Shown here in pieces: positions 19,581 through 29,895 of a stretch of DNA of 60,000 bases (the stretch's first letter is position 1; every line of letters starts with the position of its first letter). This DNA comes from Cryptomeria japonica (taxonomy: Eukaryota; Streptophyta; Pinopsida; Cupressales; Cupressaceae), in the NCBI RefSeq assembly GCF_030272615.1, contig NC_081406.1, positions 190,771,891 to 190,831,890 of the forward strand, written 5' to 3'. The notes beneath the pieces were generated by a model. That model did no database searches. It saw only the letters and a list, made by a program, of their open reading frames with translations, and was not told the DNA's origin. A program made the position numbers and the translations under genes.

Positions 19581-20724
19581 TCAATTGGATGAAGAACTTC
19601 CTGCCGGTGGAGCACTGCTCTGTCCTTCTGGTGAAGCATCACTCAGTCCTACCGGTGAAGCATTGGTTTGTTCTACTGGTAGAGGAGTATTCCCAATATT
19701 TAGATCAGCTTTTCTAATCCATTGTTTTGAGAATTCTTGCTTAGCCTCTTCAACTTTTTCTTTACGTTTCAAGCTAGAACTTTTGTTGTCTACCGGTGTT
19801 CCTTTACTTCTACAAAATTTAGCAATATGCCCAATCTTGTTACATGCATAATAGGTTACATTATTCTTCTGAATAGCTTTCCCATAACCTATGCCGGTTT
19901 GTGTTCTGCATTGATTAGATAAATGTCCAAATCTTCCACAAACATAACATCTCACTTTCATTCTGCATTTTTCAGAATTGTGACCTACTTTGTTGCATTT
20001 AGAACATTGACTGATGGGTGTGTTGATATTCTGATAATTTCTAGATCTACATTCATTCTCTCTATGGCCATACTTATTACAGTTAAAGTATTTTCCATTG
20101 AATTTATAAGCATTAGGTTGTCTTACCGGTTTGTTGTGATCCTGAGTATTTGCAGTATCGGAGCTTTCACCAATTTCAAAGCCAATTCCAGAAGTGTCAC
20201 CTTTAGGTTTTTTATTCTTCGGCAAGGTGCCAAGTTCCTCTGAGCTTTTCTTGAGTTTTTCTTTATGTTGATTTGCAGTTTCTAGTTCTCTTTCTAAGAC
20301 TTCCTTTTGTCTCATCAGTTCATTTGAGTCATTCTGAGTATGCATCAAATCTGTCTTCAACATGTCATTTTCATATCTAATTCTTGTGTTCTCATTTGCT
20401 ACATCACTTAGTCTTCTACTTTATTATTCTTCCTATCCTCAATCTCTTTGCAAAATCTCATAGTCATATCCTGCATTTTATTTTTTTCATAATCTCTTGT
20501 TTCAACTTGCTTATCATATCATTAAGTGATTCCTTTTCATCATTCTCATTTTGCAATTTTTCACAAAGTTCTCTTCTCTTATTTCTTGCAATAGTAAAAT
20601 TTTGTTGAAGTGCTTGATTGATGTCCTGAGCTGCCCTTAAATCATCTTCTAATTTGATATTTTTCAACTTTTCTGCATCATAGTTTGTAAGAGCTCCTTC
20701 CAGTTGTTTCATTAGATTTTCCAT
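19581..20724 (-). pseudogene. Element B ORF1: coiled-coil protein with four CCHC zinc knuckles
   Basis: From ATG at 20724 the protein reads MENLMKQLEGALTNYDAEKL and then a long heptad-type segment rich in Leu, Glu and Lys. A frameshift near 20465 breaks it, and the frame to the end (20363-19581) is open. Four knuckles follow: YFNCNKYGHRENEC (first Cys lost), CSKCNKVGHNSEKC, CYVCGRFGHLSNQC and YYACNKIGHIAKFC (first Cys lost), then a Lys-rich and a Ser/Pro-rich tail (ASPVGLSDASPEG). The knuckles indicate RNA binding, so it is most likely a Gag-type particle protein, though it lacks the UBN2 domain of elements A, C and I. Confidence 0.82.
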
Positions 20725-20781
20725 CTTTACCGGTGACAAGATCTTCCTCAAGCTGTTAGGGTTCTGAAAAATAGAGGACTA

Positions 20782-20794
20782 GGCTCTGATACCA
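20782..20794 (-). promoter_or_regulatory. Element B primer-binding site
   Basis: TGGTATCAGAGCC on the minus strand, 2 bp inside the LTR. It is the same primer site as the pol-bearing elements A and C use. Confidence 0.9.
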
Positions 20795-20796
20795 AT

Positions 20797-21602
20797 TGTT
20801 AGGGATCCCACAGATACTGAGAGGGGGGGGGGGGTGAATTAGTATCTGACCAGTGGGTGGAATTTCTTAACTTAAAACATGCAAAACATAATATAACAGT
20901 GTACTGGTATGCTAGAAATAATGCAATAAATAGAATCAAGAACATCCACATGAAAAGCACACCATAACACAAGATTTTAACGAGGAAACCTAGTGTGGGA
21001 AAAACCTCAGTGGGATTTGTGACCCACAATATTCACTCATTGGCCAATAAGAGAATATTACATTACTTACAATAGGGGCCTGCACATGCAGGAAGGCCAA
21101 CTGCCTAGAGCTCACTGCTCAATGGGAAGTCTCACTGACTTACAATAAGGATTATACAAATCCAATAACTTGTACTGCTTTACAATAGCATCTTCAATGC
21201 CAGATTCAGTACCAGTTCCTTCTTTGTTCTTTACATATACCCCTTGACCTATATTTCGCACAATAGGTCTGCCTAATATTTTCCTATAAATCTTCTACAT
21301 ATCATCCCAAATGTCTACAATGATCTCTTTTATATATAAGAGTCATTTTACAATTTTCCAAGTTGGCTTACACATTTTTTACAATAATAAACAAAATGTA
21401 ATAAAACAAAATCCTATCGGCCTCTGTGCTGGTATACTTCCTTTCTTCTATGTCGGTGCCGGTGTCCTGAGTGCTGGTGTATACTGTGATCTGTTGATGC
21501 CGGTATAATGCTTTTGTTGGTGCCATAAGATTGCAAGGTTGCCATCAATGACAAAATCTTCAATCACATACAATGTCTCATTGGAGTGTGCATATGCCAA
21601 CA
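20797..21602 (-). repeat. Element B 5' LTR (806 bp)
   Basis: TGTTAGGGATCCCACAGATA ... ATATGCCAACA, very close to 16150-16950; differences are mostly single transitions. The poly-G run here is 12 uninterrupted bases (20823-20834), against an interrupted run in the partner, so the homopolymer length is unstable. Confidence 0.92.
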
Positions 21603-21607
21603 TCTGT

Positions 21608-22063
21608 ATCTGGAAAGAAGAAGTATGATCTTGATGAATTCAGAATATCCAAATATGAAAGAGAGAGAAGAGAGATGGAAGAGCAGGAAAAGAATTGGAG
21701 GAGCTTGCTTAAGAGAGCTGGTAAGCATGATGGAAAATTGCCTTTAAAATGTTTTTCTTTTAATAAGATATGACATTTTGCTAGATGCCTAGAGAGAATG
21801 TCTATATATGATAGGCATGATAAATTTGATAAGCATGATATGAATGATAGATATGAGAAGCATGAGAAGTATGATAAGCATTAAAAGCCTAATCGAAAGT
21901 ATAAGCATCAAAAGAACAATTATTATGCTAATGATGAAGGTGTTACAGATGAAGAATCAAAAGGAGATGAAGTTGTGTTTATTGCTATTAAAGAATATGG
22001 ACTAGTACTTCTTGATTCCACAAGTTGCACTATTGAGGAGAATATTTAGCTGCTAAAGTTGAA
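21608..22063 (+). pseudogene. Element A gag, third piece (zinc knuckle and charged tail)
   Basis: After element B the gag frame resumes with GKKKYDLDEFRISKYERERR and KLPLKCFSFNKI, a knuckle with the second Cys changed to Phe and a TGA in place of Gly. It is followed by a repetitive Asp/Lys/His-rich stretch (21805-21885, DRHDKFDKHD type) built from repeats of a GATAAGCATGA-like unit, and then the DEGVTDEESKGDE acidic motif. A frameshift near 22040 separates it from the protease. Confidence 0.8.
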
Positions 22064-22288
22064 GATAAAGATGGATGGGTGATTGACAATGGTTGTTCAC
22101 ATCAAATGACTGGTGATAAAACAAAATTTGTGAATATGGAAAGATATGATGGTGGAATAGTGATATTTCGAGATGACAAAGCCTGTGTGATCCATGGTAG
22201 ATGTTCTATTTCCTTCTATGGTAAGCATAGCACTGAAGATATCTTGTATATTGAAGGTTTGAAGCATAATATTTTAAGTGTTGGATAG
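22064..22288 (+). pseudogene. Element A protease
   Basis: The active-site motif reads MIDNGCSHQMTGDKTKF; Asp-Asn-Gly replaces the normal Asp-Ser-Gly. YDGGIVIF, KACVIHGRCSISFYGKHS and EGLKHNILSVG follow as in the other copia proteases here. It ends at a TAG after SVG, where Gln is conserved. Confidence 0.82.
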
Positions 22289-22957
22289 ATGGTTGACAAA
22301 GGTTATGATTTACAATTCAATAATGGAAAATGGAAGATCCTAAATGCATCCAATATAGAGATTGCATCAGGAACTAAGATTGAAGAAGCATTAGATAAAT
22401 TCAATATATTCAAAGCAAAGGGTGAGACTGAGATATGATTGAAGGTGAAATGTCTGAGATGAAACAGAGGAGGAGAGGTTTGTTTTGGTGAATTTGATTC
22501 ATTCTATGAGAATCATGGAATTAGAAGACAATTATCTTCTCCTAGAACCCCACAACATAATGGAGTTGTTGAAAGGAAGAACAAGACTGTCTTGGATGTT
22601 GCAAGGACTATTCTGATTGAGGGGAATATCCTGAAGATATATTGGAGAGAAGTTGTTAGCATTTTTGTTTACACATTTAACCAAGTGCATATAAAAGGTG
22701 ATACTGGTAAGACTCCTTATGAGCTATGGTTTGGTCATGTTCCTATTGTGAGATATTTTAAATCTTTTGGAAGCAAGTGTTATATGAAGAGAGATGAGGA
22801 TATAGGAAAGTTTGATGCAAGAAGTGATGAAGGAATTTTCTTGGGATATTTAACAAAGAGAAAATCCTACCAGTGCTACAATAAGAGACAAATAAAGATA
22901 GTAGAAAGTGAAAATGTGAAGTTTGATGAGAATTGTGGAAAAGAAATTAGAGCTTGA
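22289..22957 (+). pseudogene. Element A integrase with internal deletion
   Basis: The frame opens with MVDKGYDLQFNNGKWKILN, the start of the pre-integrase region, but within about 50 codons it jumps to GGEV-FGEFDSFYENHGIRRQL, which belongs after the second catalytic Asp. The zinc-binding HHCC region and the first catalytic residues are therefore missing. The remainder (TPQHNGVVERKNKT, YWREVVSIFVYTFNQ, YELWFGHVP, FGSKCYMKRDEDIGKFD, SDEGIFLGYLTKRKSYQCYN) is well preserved. The deletion would abolish integration. Confidence 0.82.
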
Positions 22958-23149
22958 GGATATGATGATGGTCAGCATGTTGTTCTAACTCCTATTCAGA
23001 CTAAAGAATTGAAGAAAAATGATCTGGTAGAGACAGTTAATTTGGATATTGTTGTTATTGGTGGAGAGGTATAGGAACCATAAAGACAGAATAATCAGAA
23101 GGCCCTGAGGTATGTATGATTGAATCACTCTAAAAATCATATTATTGGT

Positions 23150-24076
23150 GATAAAAATAAAGGTGTGATGACTTAAAGAAGGCTAGCTATTGAAGAGGTA
23201 TGTTTGATTTCTATAATTGAACCTAAAGATGTTTTTGAGGCTTGCAAAGATGAAAATTGGATAAGGGCTATGGAAGAAGAATTGACTCATATTGAAAAGA
23301 ATAACACATGGGAACTTGTCCCTAGACCTAAAGATCAGAATGTGATTGGTAATAAATGGGTATTTAGGAACAAATTGAATGAAGCCAGTGAAGTTGTTAG
23401 AAATAAATCAAGATTAGTATGCAAATGATATTCACAGAGGGAAAGAATTTATTATGAGGAGACTTTAGCTTTGATATCTAGACTCGAAGCTATTAGACTA
23501 CTGCTTACATAGGCTACCTATAAGGATTTCAAGGTATATCATATAGATGTCAAGTCAACTTTTCTAAATGTTGATCTTGAGGAAGAAGTCTATATTGAGC
23601 AACCTGATGGATTTTGATTATCAGATGATGGAGACATAGTATGCAAATTGAAAAAATCTCTTTATGGATTGACGTGAGCCCCTAGAGCCTGGTATGGTAG
23701 ATTGGATAAGTATTTGCTAAAATTGGGATTTAATAAAGGTACTGCTGAAAGTAATCTGTATTTCAAGATTGAGAATGATAAGTTTTAAATTGTTGAAGTC
23801 TTTGTTGATGATATTATCTTTGGAGGAGATGATAACTTGAGTATGAAGTTTGTAGGTGATATTGCAAAATAATTTGAGATGTCTATGATAGGAGAGATGA
23901 AATTTTTCTTAGGATTGCAGATTTCATAGACTGGAAAAGGCATTTTTATATCTCAAACTAAATATGTGAAGGAATTATTGAAGAAGTTTGGGTTAGAAGA
24001 TTCTAAACCGGTTGGAACTCTTATGGTGAGTGGCTGCAAATTGTCTAAAAATGATGAATCTCCAAAAGCTAATTAG
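23150..24076 (+). pseudogene. Element A reverse transcriptase
   Basis: Motifs in order: [92 protein letters not shown] (catalytic Asp pair kept), FFLGLQIS and [20 protein letters not shown]. At least eight in-frame stops (about 23427, 23509, 23617, 23674, 23787, 23869, 23926 and 24074) interrupt it, so it is far more decayed than in C or I. Confidence 0.88.
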
Positions 24077-24752
24077 ATTTTGTACAGGTCTATGGTTGGT
24101 GGACTGCTATATCTTACTCAGACTAGACCTAATATTATGCATGCTATGTGCATGGCTGCTAGATATCAAGATGATCTGAAAGAGAGTTATGTCACTGCTA
24201 TAAAGAGGATATTTAGATACTTGAAAGAGACTATGGATTATAGTTTGTGGTATCCAAGGAATGATGATTTCATGTTATGTGCTTACACTGATGTTGATTG
24301 GGTTGGTTATGTTGATGACCAGAAGAGTACCTCCGGTGGTGAATTCTTTTTGGGTAAGAAATTGGTTTCATGGGCGAGTAAGAAACAAGATTCAGTGTCC
24401 TTATCTACACTGAAGATGAGTACATTGTTGCTGCTAGTAATTGCACTTAGGTAGTTTTGATGAAGCAAATTTTGAAGGATATTAGAGTTATCTATGATGA
24501 GCCTACTGTCATATACTTTGATAATTCCAGTGCTATTAATATGTCAAAGAACCCAATGCAACATTCAAATACTAAACATGTATCAATCAAATATCATTTC
24601 TTGAGAGAAAAGTCAGTGAAGAGGAAGTGAAGCTACAATAGGTGTCTACAAAGGAACATATTGCTGATATTTTCACTAAACCCTTGTCTGCAGATACATT
24701 TTTTTATTTGAGAGACAAGTTAGGGGTCTCTACCCCTCCTGATGAAAACTAA
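24077..24752 (+). pseudogene. Element A RNase H and end of pol
   Basis: [53 protein letters not shown] and WASKKQDSVSLST are followed by a frameshift near 24410 (loss within the AESEYVAA motif). The frame then reads YFDNSSAINMSKNP, HSNTKHVSIKYHFLRE and, after another shift, sequence matching IADIFTKPLS. All RNase H landmarks are present but the gene is broken. Confidence 0.85.
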
Positions 24753-24844
24753 ATACATTGAGTTGCATCAATCTGATGGTCTTCAGAGTCTTACCTCTTT
24801 GTTTGGATTGATGATTTGGTGTTGCTACTATGCTAGAGTAGTCA

Positions 24845-25038
24845 ATTTGTTTAAGGGGGAGAGTAATTTTGGTTTTCTATTTTGAGAATCTTTGGCATTG
24901 TTGTCAAAGGGGGAGAGAAGCATGTGAAAAAATCTTTTATTTTCTTGATCTTAGGGGGATTTTTTTGGAGATGTTTTCTTTCTTTGGATTGATTTTTTTT
25001 CACTTTCATATGTTTGCATCAATTCCAAAGGGGGAGAT
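24845..25038 (+). promoter_or_regulatory. Element A polypurine-tract cluster
   Basis: Four G-rich purine tracts lie between pol and the 3' LTR: TTAAGGGGGAGAG (24852-24864), TCAAAGGGGGAGAG (24904-24917), TTAGGGGGAT (24950-24960) and CCAAAGGGGGAGAT (25025-25038). The last adjoins the LTR and is the functional plus-strand primer by position; the others are spaced about 45-75 bp. Similar arrays occur in C, I, B, F, G and H. Confidence 0.8.
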
Positions 25039-26357
25039 TGTTAGACATTGCTACTGCTAGGATATGTTGTTGTCATTAATTTCAACATATTCCTATGGTT
25101 TATTGCTCTAGTGATTATAGATTGGTTTATTGGCTTCATAATTTGGTGTATGGATTATTTCTAGTGTTATTACATCCTTTTGTATTGGTTTTGGTGATCC
25201 GAGAAACTTAATTGAGAATATCATATGATCCAGTTTGCAGTTGTTTTCCTAATCAGTTCTTTGCAGAATTCAGTATTTCCTCCGGTATATTTTGGTATGA
25301 TAAGATCTTGAGCTGAGTTTTTGGGAGATTGTTTGGGATGGTATTGTGTATCTTCATTATAGATGGTTCATGATTTGGTGCTCTGTAGGTTATCTTTCTT
25401 CATGACAGTTAGTGTTGTTTGAGTGTTTTTGAGGTTCAGATGTTGATCGATGAAGATTTGATAAGTGGTATTGGTGCAACTGTTACTGATGATTCTAATG
25501 TGCTTGCTGGTGTTTCCTAATCATGTCCTATTTGTTTTGATGATCCACATTGATCATTGTGCAATTTTTTGGTGATTTTGTTGATCCGGTGTTGTTCTTC
25601 ATGTTATGCAGAATTCTTGGTGATGTAGCGTGTTGTGGTTGATCTTGTTGAGATTTCTGATGGTGTTGTGTGTTTGGAGATTTGATTTAGGTCCATGTTA
25701 TAGCATGTATATCATTATATTATTCTGGTGGTTGATTTTTGTATCATGTGATGTAATTTTATAATTGTGAGTTGAGTGTTTAGCAGACCTTGTTATCAAG
25801 GTTTATGAATTGTATAAATAGGTGATATAGTCATGTAATTTAGTTGTTGAGGTTGTGTGTGCATTATCAGAGAGTAATGTATATGCGAACAAGGGATTCA
25901 TCTTTTGGTGTGGTCTATTAAGTAGAGATTGGTGTAGAGAAAACAAATATGCTTAACCAAAACTATCATAAGGAATTTGCATATGCTATTATTGCACTTC
26001 ATTCGTTTCGGATTGTAGTCCAAATATTGTTTTAAGTCAGTGAGACTTCCTTAAGGTTTGTAGCATTCTATGTTATTGTACTCTGAGTTGTAAGCTATAG
26101 GAAGTGTGCCTGAATGCAGGTGCATTCCCCATTGTAATATTTACACATACTACTGCAGAGTACCATCTTATTGTGGGTAGGATCCCACCGTGGTTTTCCA
26201 TGTCAAAATCTTGGTGTTATGTGTTGTGATATCTATTTGCTTATCCTTATTCTTATTGTAGTTTATTAGATTTGTGATTGTGGTTAAAATTCTTCTAATC
26301 CAGTGAAAACTGATTCACCACCCCCCTCTCAGTTTTCTCTCATTGTTGTTGCCAACA
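25039..26357 (+). repeat. Element A 3' LTR (1319 bp)
   Basis: TGTTAGACATTGCTACTGCT ... GTTGCCAACA, followed by the target duplication AAGGG. It aligns along its whole length with 4945-6277. A deletion at about 26190-26200 has removed part of the TTTTTCCCTTAACCAAG segment of the conserved block (GTGGGTAGGATCCCACCGTG then GTTTTCCATG). Confidence 0.9.
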
Positions 26358-26362
26358 AAGGG

Positions 26363-27129
26363 TGCAAGTGATTCTTACATTGTCAAACATGGATAGGAAA
26401 CTTTGGCATTTAGTGATGAGTTCTTTTGTTATCTAGCTTGTGTAGATTTACTTGGCAACATCATGATCATGTTTGCTAAGTCACCCTCTATAATAGTTAT
26501 CTAATAGCCTCTATCCTTAGCAATTTAGATCCCATAAAAGGGTTTGTGCAGGATCATGAGGGGCCAAAAAGTGGCGATATCCTGACTAAAGCCCTGATTG
26601 ATAGGCTTATTGAAAAATATATATAACTTTCAAAGGGTAACACATTTTTTGAATCTGAAACATGTGTCACATTCTATTCTTCATATACTATAGGTTTTTG
26701 TTTTTTTTTAATTTCATAAAGTTTTGACCAAGTTATGGTGGTCAGACATATGAGTTTTTAATATTTTTAAAAAGTTGTAGTAAGAAAATCATAATTAATT
26801 ATTTATTTCAAAACAAAATACAAAAAAATATGTGTCACATATGGACATGAGTCTTCTACTTATATCTAAAATATTATAAAAAAAATATGATTTGATTGTG
26901 GTTCTACGGTGATCAGACAGACGCCTGCTTCTTATCTTTTTCCTAAAATTTGTGTATTGTTGCATAGAAATTTCAGATTTTCATCAAATAGGTTTTATTT
27001 TTTTCAGAAAAAAACAAGTAGCTTAGAAACTACATTCAATTTTCTATAGATTTTATTTTTAACATATTTTTGAAATAATGCTGGTAACTTATTCAAAAAC
27101 TCTATTTTTCTGATTTTCATTGTCACTTA
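26363..27129. other. Flank of element A and AT-rich sequence
   Basis: From 26363 the sequence is the continuation of 4640-4944. It holds no gene that I recognise; a weak amino-acid-like stretch across 26380-26620 is full of stops. From about 26690 it becomes very T-rich on the plus strand (T runs at 26696-26709 and 26999-27003), which could be the A-rich 3' tail region of the minus-strand LINE that follows. Confidence 0.35.
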
Positions 27130-28900
27130 AGGGCCTGTTTGGCCCACCATTGACCTGCACATACCCACAAATACACTACCATATTATCAAAATTGGAAGT
27201 TTGAGTACCAAGGTTAACCACATAGGCCAAAACCAACTTTCCATTTGGGTCCCTAATACCCTACCCCTCTCACCCAACCCAGGTTACCTTTTGAGGACCC
27301 ATTAATGTTTAGTTTTAACCAATCCGTTATGGGAGGGGGGGACCATTTGATAGTATTTATATGCCTAATAGGAGGGGAATTAAAAAGAGAGAGAGAATTA
27401 GACATTTCCCATCTTCTATCAATATACCAATCCAAAGTCAAGGGCTTATGAGTATACTTGTTCCTTATGAAACATTTCATAGTTTCCTTGGAGTGACAAA
27501 TTATGGAGTAGGCCAAATCATCCCATAGACTCTTTTTATCCTCGAATATTCTATTATTATGTTCTTTCCATATACTCCACCAAGTATGGAGGAAGGTTTT
27601 CCACTAGCGTTTCATAATGAAGGGATGAGTCGATAGAGGGGTCCAGATAGAAAGACCAACTTAGGGTCCATATGCAACACCTAGGACATGGAGAACATGC
27701 TCATAGTCTTCTATCTTATGTTCCAAGATAGTGACAGTAAAACAAAATATGGATTATACTTTCTTCAGCCTCTTCACACAAGACACATCTATTCACAAAT
27801 TGAAAACCACATTTTTGGAGGTTGTCAATAGTGAGAATCTTTTTTATGACAAGCCATCCACTAGAAGAAGAAATTGCGCATCCATTTAAATTGTGAAGGA
27901 AATGAGGGAGCTAGGAGATGAATCCTAGACTCAACAAAATAGTTCCCATCCTTAGAAGAGGACCAAACTAGATTGTCTTCAACTTCCATTCTAAAGAACC
28001 TTAGGCTATTAGTATCCTAAGAAGTTCCTCTACAACTTTCTAAAATGGTTGATCAAAATACAAGGGATTGATTTTCCATGAGGGAAGGGAAGAAGCAACA
28101 TTTTAATTTTTTTTTACAAAGATCTTGAAACTATTAACCAAGTCCTTCTCAATTGCCACACAGATCAAGTTATATTACAAAGGAGTAGAAGAGGACCAAG
28201 GGTCCTTCCAAAATCTAACACTCCTACCACTGCCAACCTACCATATAGCTCCTTTTTGAAGCAACATTTTAGTTTTGAGTAAATTGTTCCATTTGTGGGA
28301 TCCCCATGATAGAGAATCATAAAATAGAAAGGATTTGTTATCCCTTCCATGAAGGTATTTATTTTTCATCACATTAGACCAATCTGACTTCCCTAAAATG
28401 AATCTCCACCCAATTTTTGCAAGGAGGCTATAGTTTAGGGAGCAAGAATCTCTAATTCTTAGGCCTCCAAATTATTTACTGCTACAAACCTTATCTCAGT
28501 CAAGTAAAGATATTATATTCTTTTGTTCAAGACTAGACCAAAGGAATCTTCTTTGGATTTGGTCCAGTATCTTAGCCCAGGAGCCTAGTATATGGAATAG
28601 GGAGGTACATCAACATGCTTTGGAGAGATGCTTTTAGAAGATAAAGTTTGCTAACATTACTAAGGAGGGATCCTTTATATCCTGCAAGCTTCTTTTGAAT
28701 TCTTTCGAGTAGGCTGGACCACACTAAGTTGTCCACTTTCCCAGTAGTAAGAAAGAATCCAAGGTATGAAGAAGGAAGAATATATTATCCCTAAATTGGA
28801 TTTTATTGAAGAAAAACAAAGCTCAAAATAAAATCCTGAACCAAATCTGGCAAATATGTTCTTTCTGTTTAGTGACTTTGTTATCCTGGTTGTTGGTAGG
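27130..28900 (-). pseudogene. LINE (non-LTR) retrotransposon remnant, 3' part of the RT gene
   Basis: On the minus strand, three parts of a plant L1-type protein appear in the right order. About 28770-28570 reads YLGFFLTTGKVDNLVWSSLL then RIQKKLAGYKGSLLSNVSKLYLLKASLQSM in pieces, the region after the reverse-transcriptase palm. About 27850-27715 reads KKILTIDNLQKCGFQF and CVLCEEAEESIIHILFYC, the zinc-binding CX2C...HX4C domain. About 27345-27140 reads SPPPITDWLKLNINGSSKGN then NLGTQTSNFDNMVVYL, the RNase H domain. Many stops and shifts occur. The 5' part is missing, as is common for LINEs. No target duplication could be fixed. Confidence 0.75.
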
Positions 28901-29895
28901 ATAAGTTATAATTTGAGGGGGCTAGCATCATTCAGAAACTGGCCTTGAACCCCTTGCCTATATGGTCCAACCAGTAATATGTCAAAGGGTCAACATCCTT
29001 TCAAAGGGATGAATAAGTTTTGAAATAGGATGATAAGGCGACACCTTGAGAAGAAACTTAGTGCTCATCCAGAGCTTCTCCTTAGCTTGGCCAAGTTTTG
29101 AGTTGTCCCACATGGACCAGGAGCTTGGTCCTCAACGAGTTTCTCTTTTTATCTAGGCAAGTGCCAAGAGAGGATATTTTTCAGAGCTTTGAGGTAAGGC
29201 CGTTCGAGACTTGGCGAGGGCATTTTCTAGGCTTTGATGAGCCCCAAGAAAGGAAGATGTGGGTTGTGCAATGGCCACCTAGATGTCTAGATTGTTAGCT
29301 TGAAACTCAACAAGATTGATTAAAGGGCTTCTGCAAGTCCCGAGTAGATGGACAGTCCCTCACAAGTTGAAAAATTTTCATAAGAGAAGACATACATAAA
29401 AGCTAGTGTTCAATCAAATGCAGACCTGATAATCAAAAAGGAAGGTTGGCACAAGAAAATTAGAAGACATGAAGCTTTGAGGCCCAAGCCTTGTGATGTA
29501 AGGACAATAAAATCATGACAAAAAGTGTCTGGTTAGAGTAAACTTGAGAGGAGTGACTAAAAAGTTTGTGTTAGCCTCAAGCATAGGCATTTCAAAGTGG
29601 TGGTGAATCAAATTGCATGAGTACAGGTGGTTAGAACTTTTTGAATTGGCGGTTGGGAAGTATGAGGGGATTTTTAGAGCATAAAGCCAAAAAGACAACT
29701 TGCATGAGTAAATAACTCTGGATAGACCATTTTTAGAAATCCTGAGTGTTCTTATAAATTCAGTAGTTTGCATCTCAACCAGTGGAAATTATTCTACAAG
29801 GTTGTTTGAGAATAATTTTAGAGATGAGGAAATCATCCATTGAACAAGATTGTTCTTTCATTATGTACAAATTGTGTGATATAGGGTGGAGAAAA
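28901..29895. other. Unidentified sequence between the LINE and element F
   Basis: About 1 kb with no recognisable domain, repeat pair or RNA gene. A short open frame on the plus strand (about 29098-29298, with ETWRGHFLGFDEPQERKMW) resembles nothing I know and is likely chance. Slightly higher GC at 29040-29340 than in its surroundings. Confidence 0.4.

Larger units (their letters stand above)
16150..21602 (-). mobile_element. Element B: pol-less LTR retrotransposon with ORF1 and ORF2, inside A
   Basis: LTRs at 16150-16950 and 20797-21602, perfect duplications TCTGT (16145-16149, 21603-21607), primer site and polypurine tract are all in place, so this is a complete 5453-bp insertion. The 3846-bp internal region holds only ORF1 (coiled coil plus four zinc knuckles) and ORF2 (unrecognised protein plus coiled coil). 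No protease, integrase, reverse transcriptase or RNase H motif is found in any frame. It is therefore non-autonomous by structure, not by gross decay; its internal length is nearly the same as that of element G (3815 bp). Confidence 0.92.
4945..26357 (+). mobile_element. Element A: Ty1/copia retrotransposon containing nested elements B, C and D
   Basis: Two LTRs of 1333 bp (4945-6277) and 1319 bp (25039-26357) in the same orientation are flanked by perfect duplications AAGGG (4940-4944, 26358-26362). Between them lie primer site, gag in three pieces, protease, a deleted integrase, reverse transcriptase, RNase H and a polypurine-tract cluster, in copia order. Removing D and B leaves about 6.8 kb, a normal copia length. 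The coding regions carry many stops and the LTRs differ by substitutions and small indels, so A is the oldest member of the nest and is immobile by itself. Confidence 0.93.

Noticed and set aside
27125-27150. GGGCCTGTTTGGCCCACC, resembling the start of plant DNA transposon terminal repeats
   Set aside because: On the minus strand it is the continuation of the LINE RNase H coding remnant (27345-27140), and no matching inverted terminus or duplication was found.
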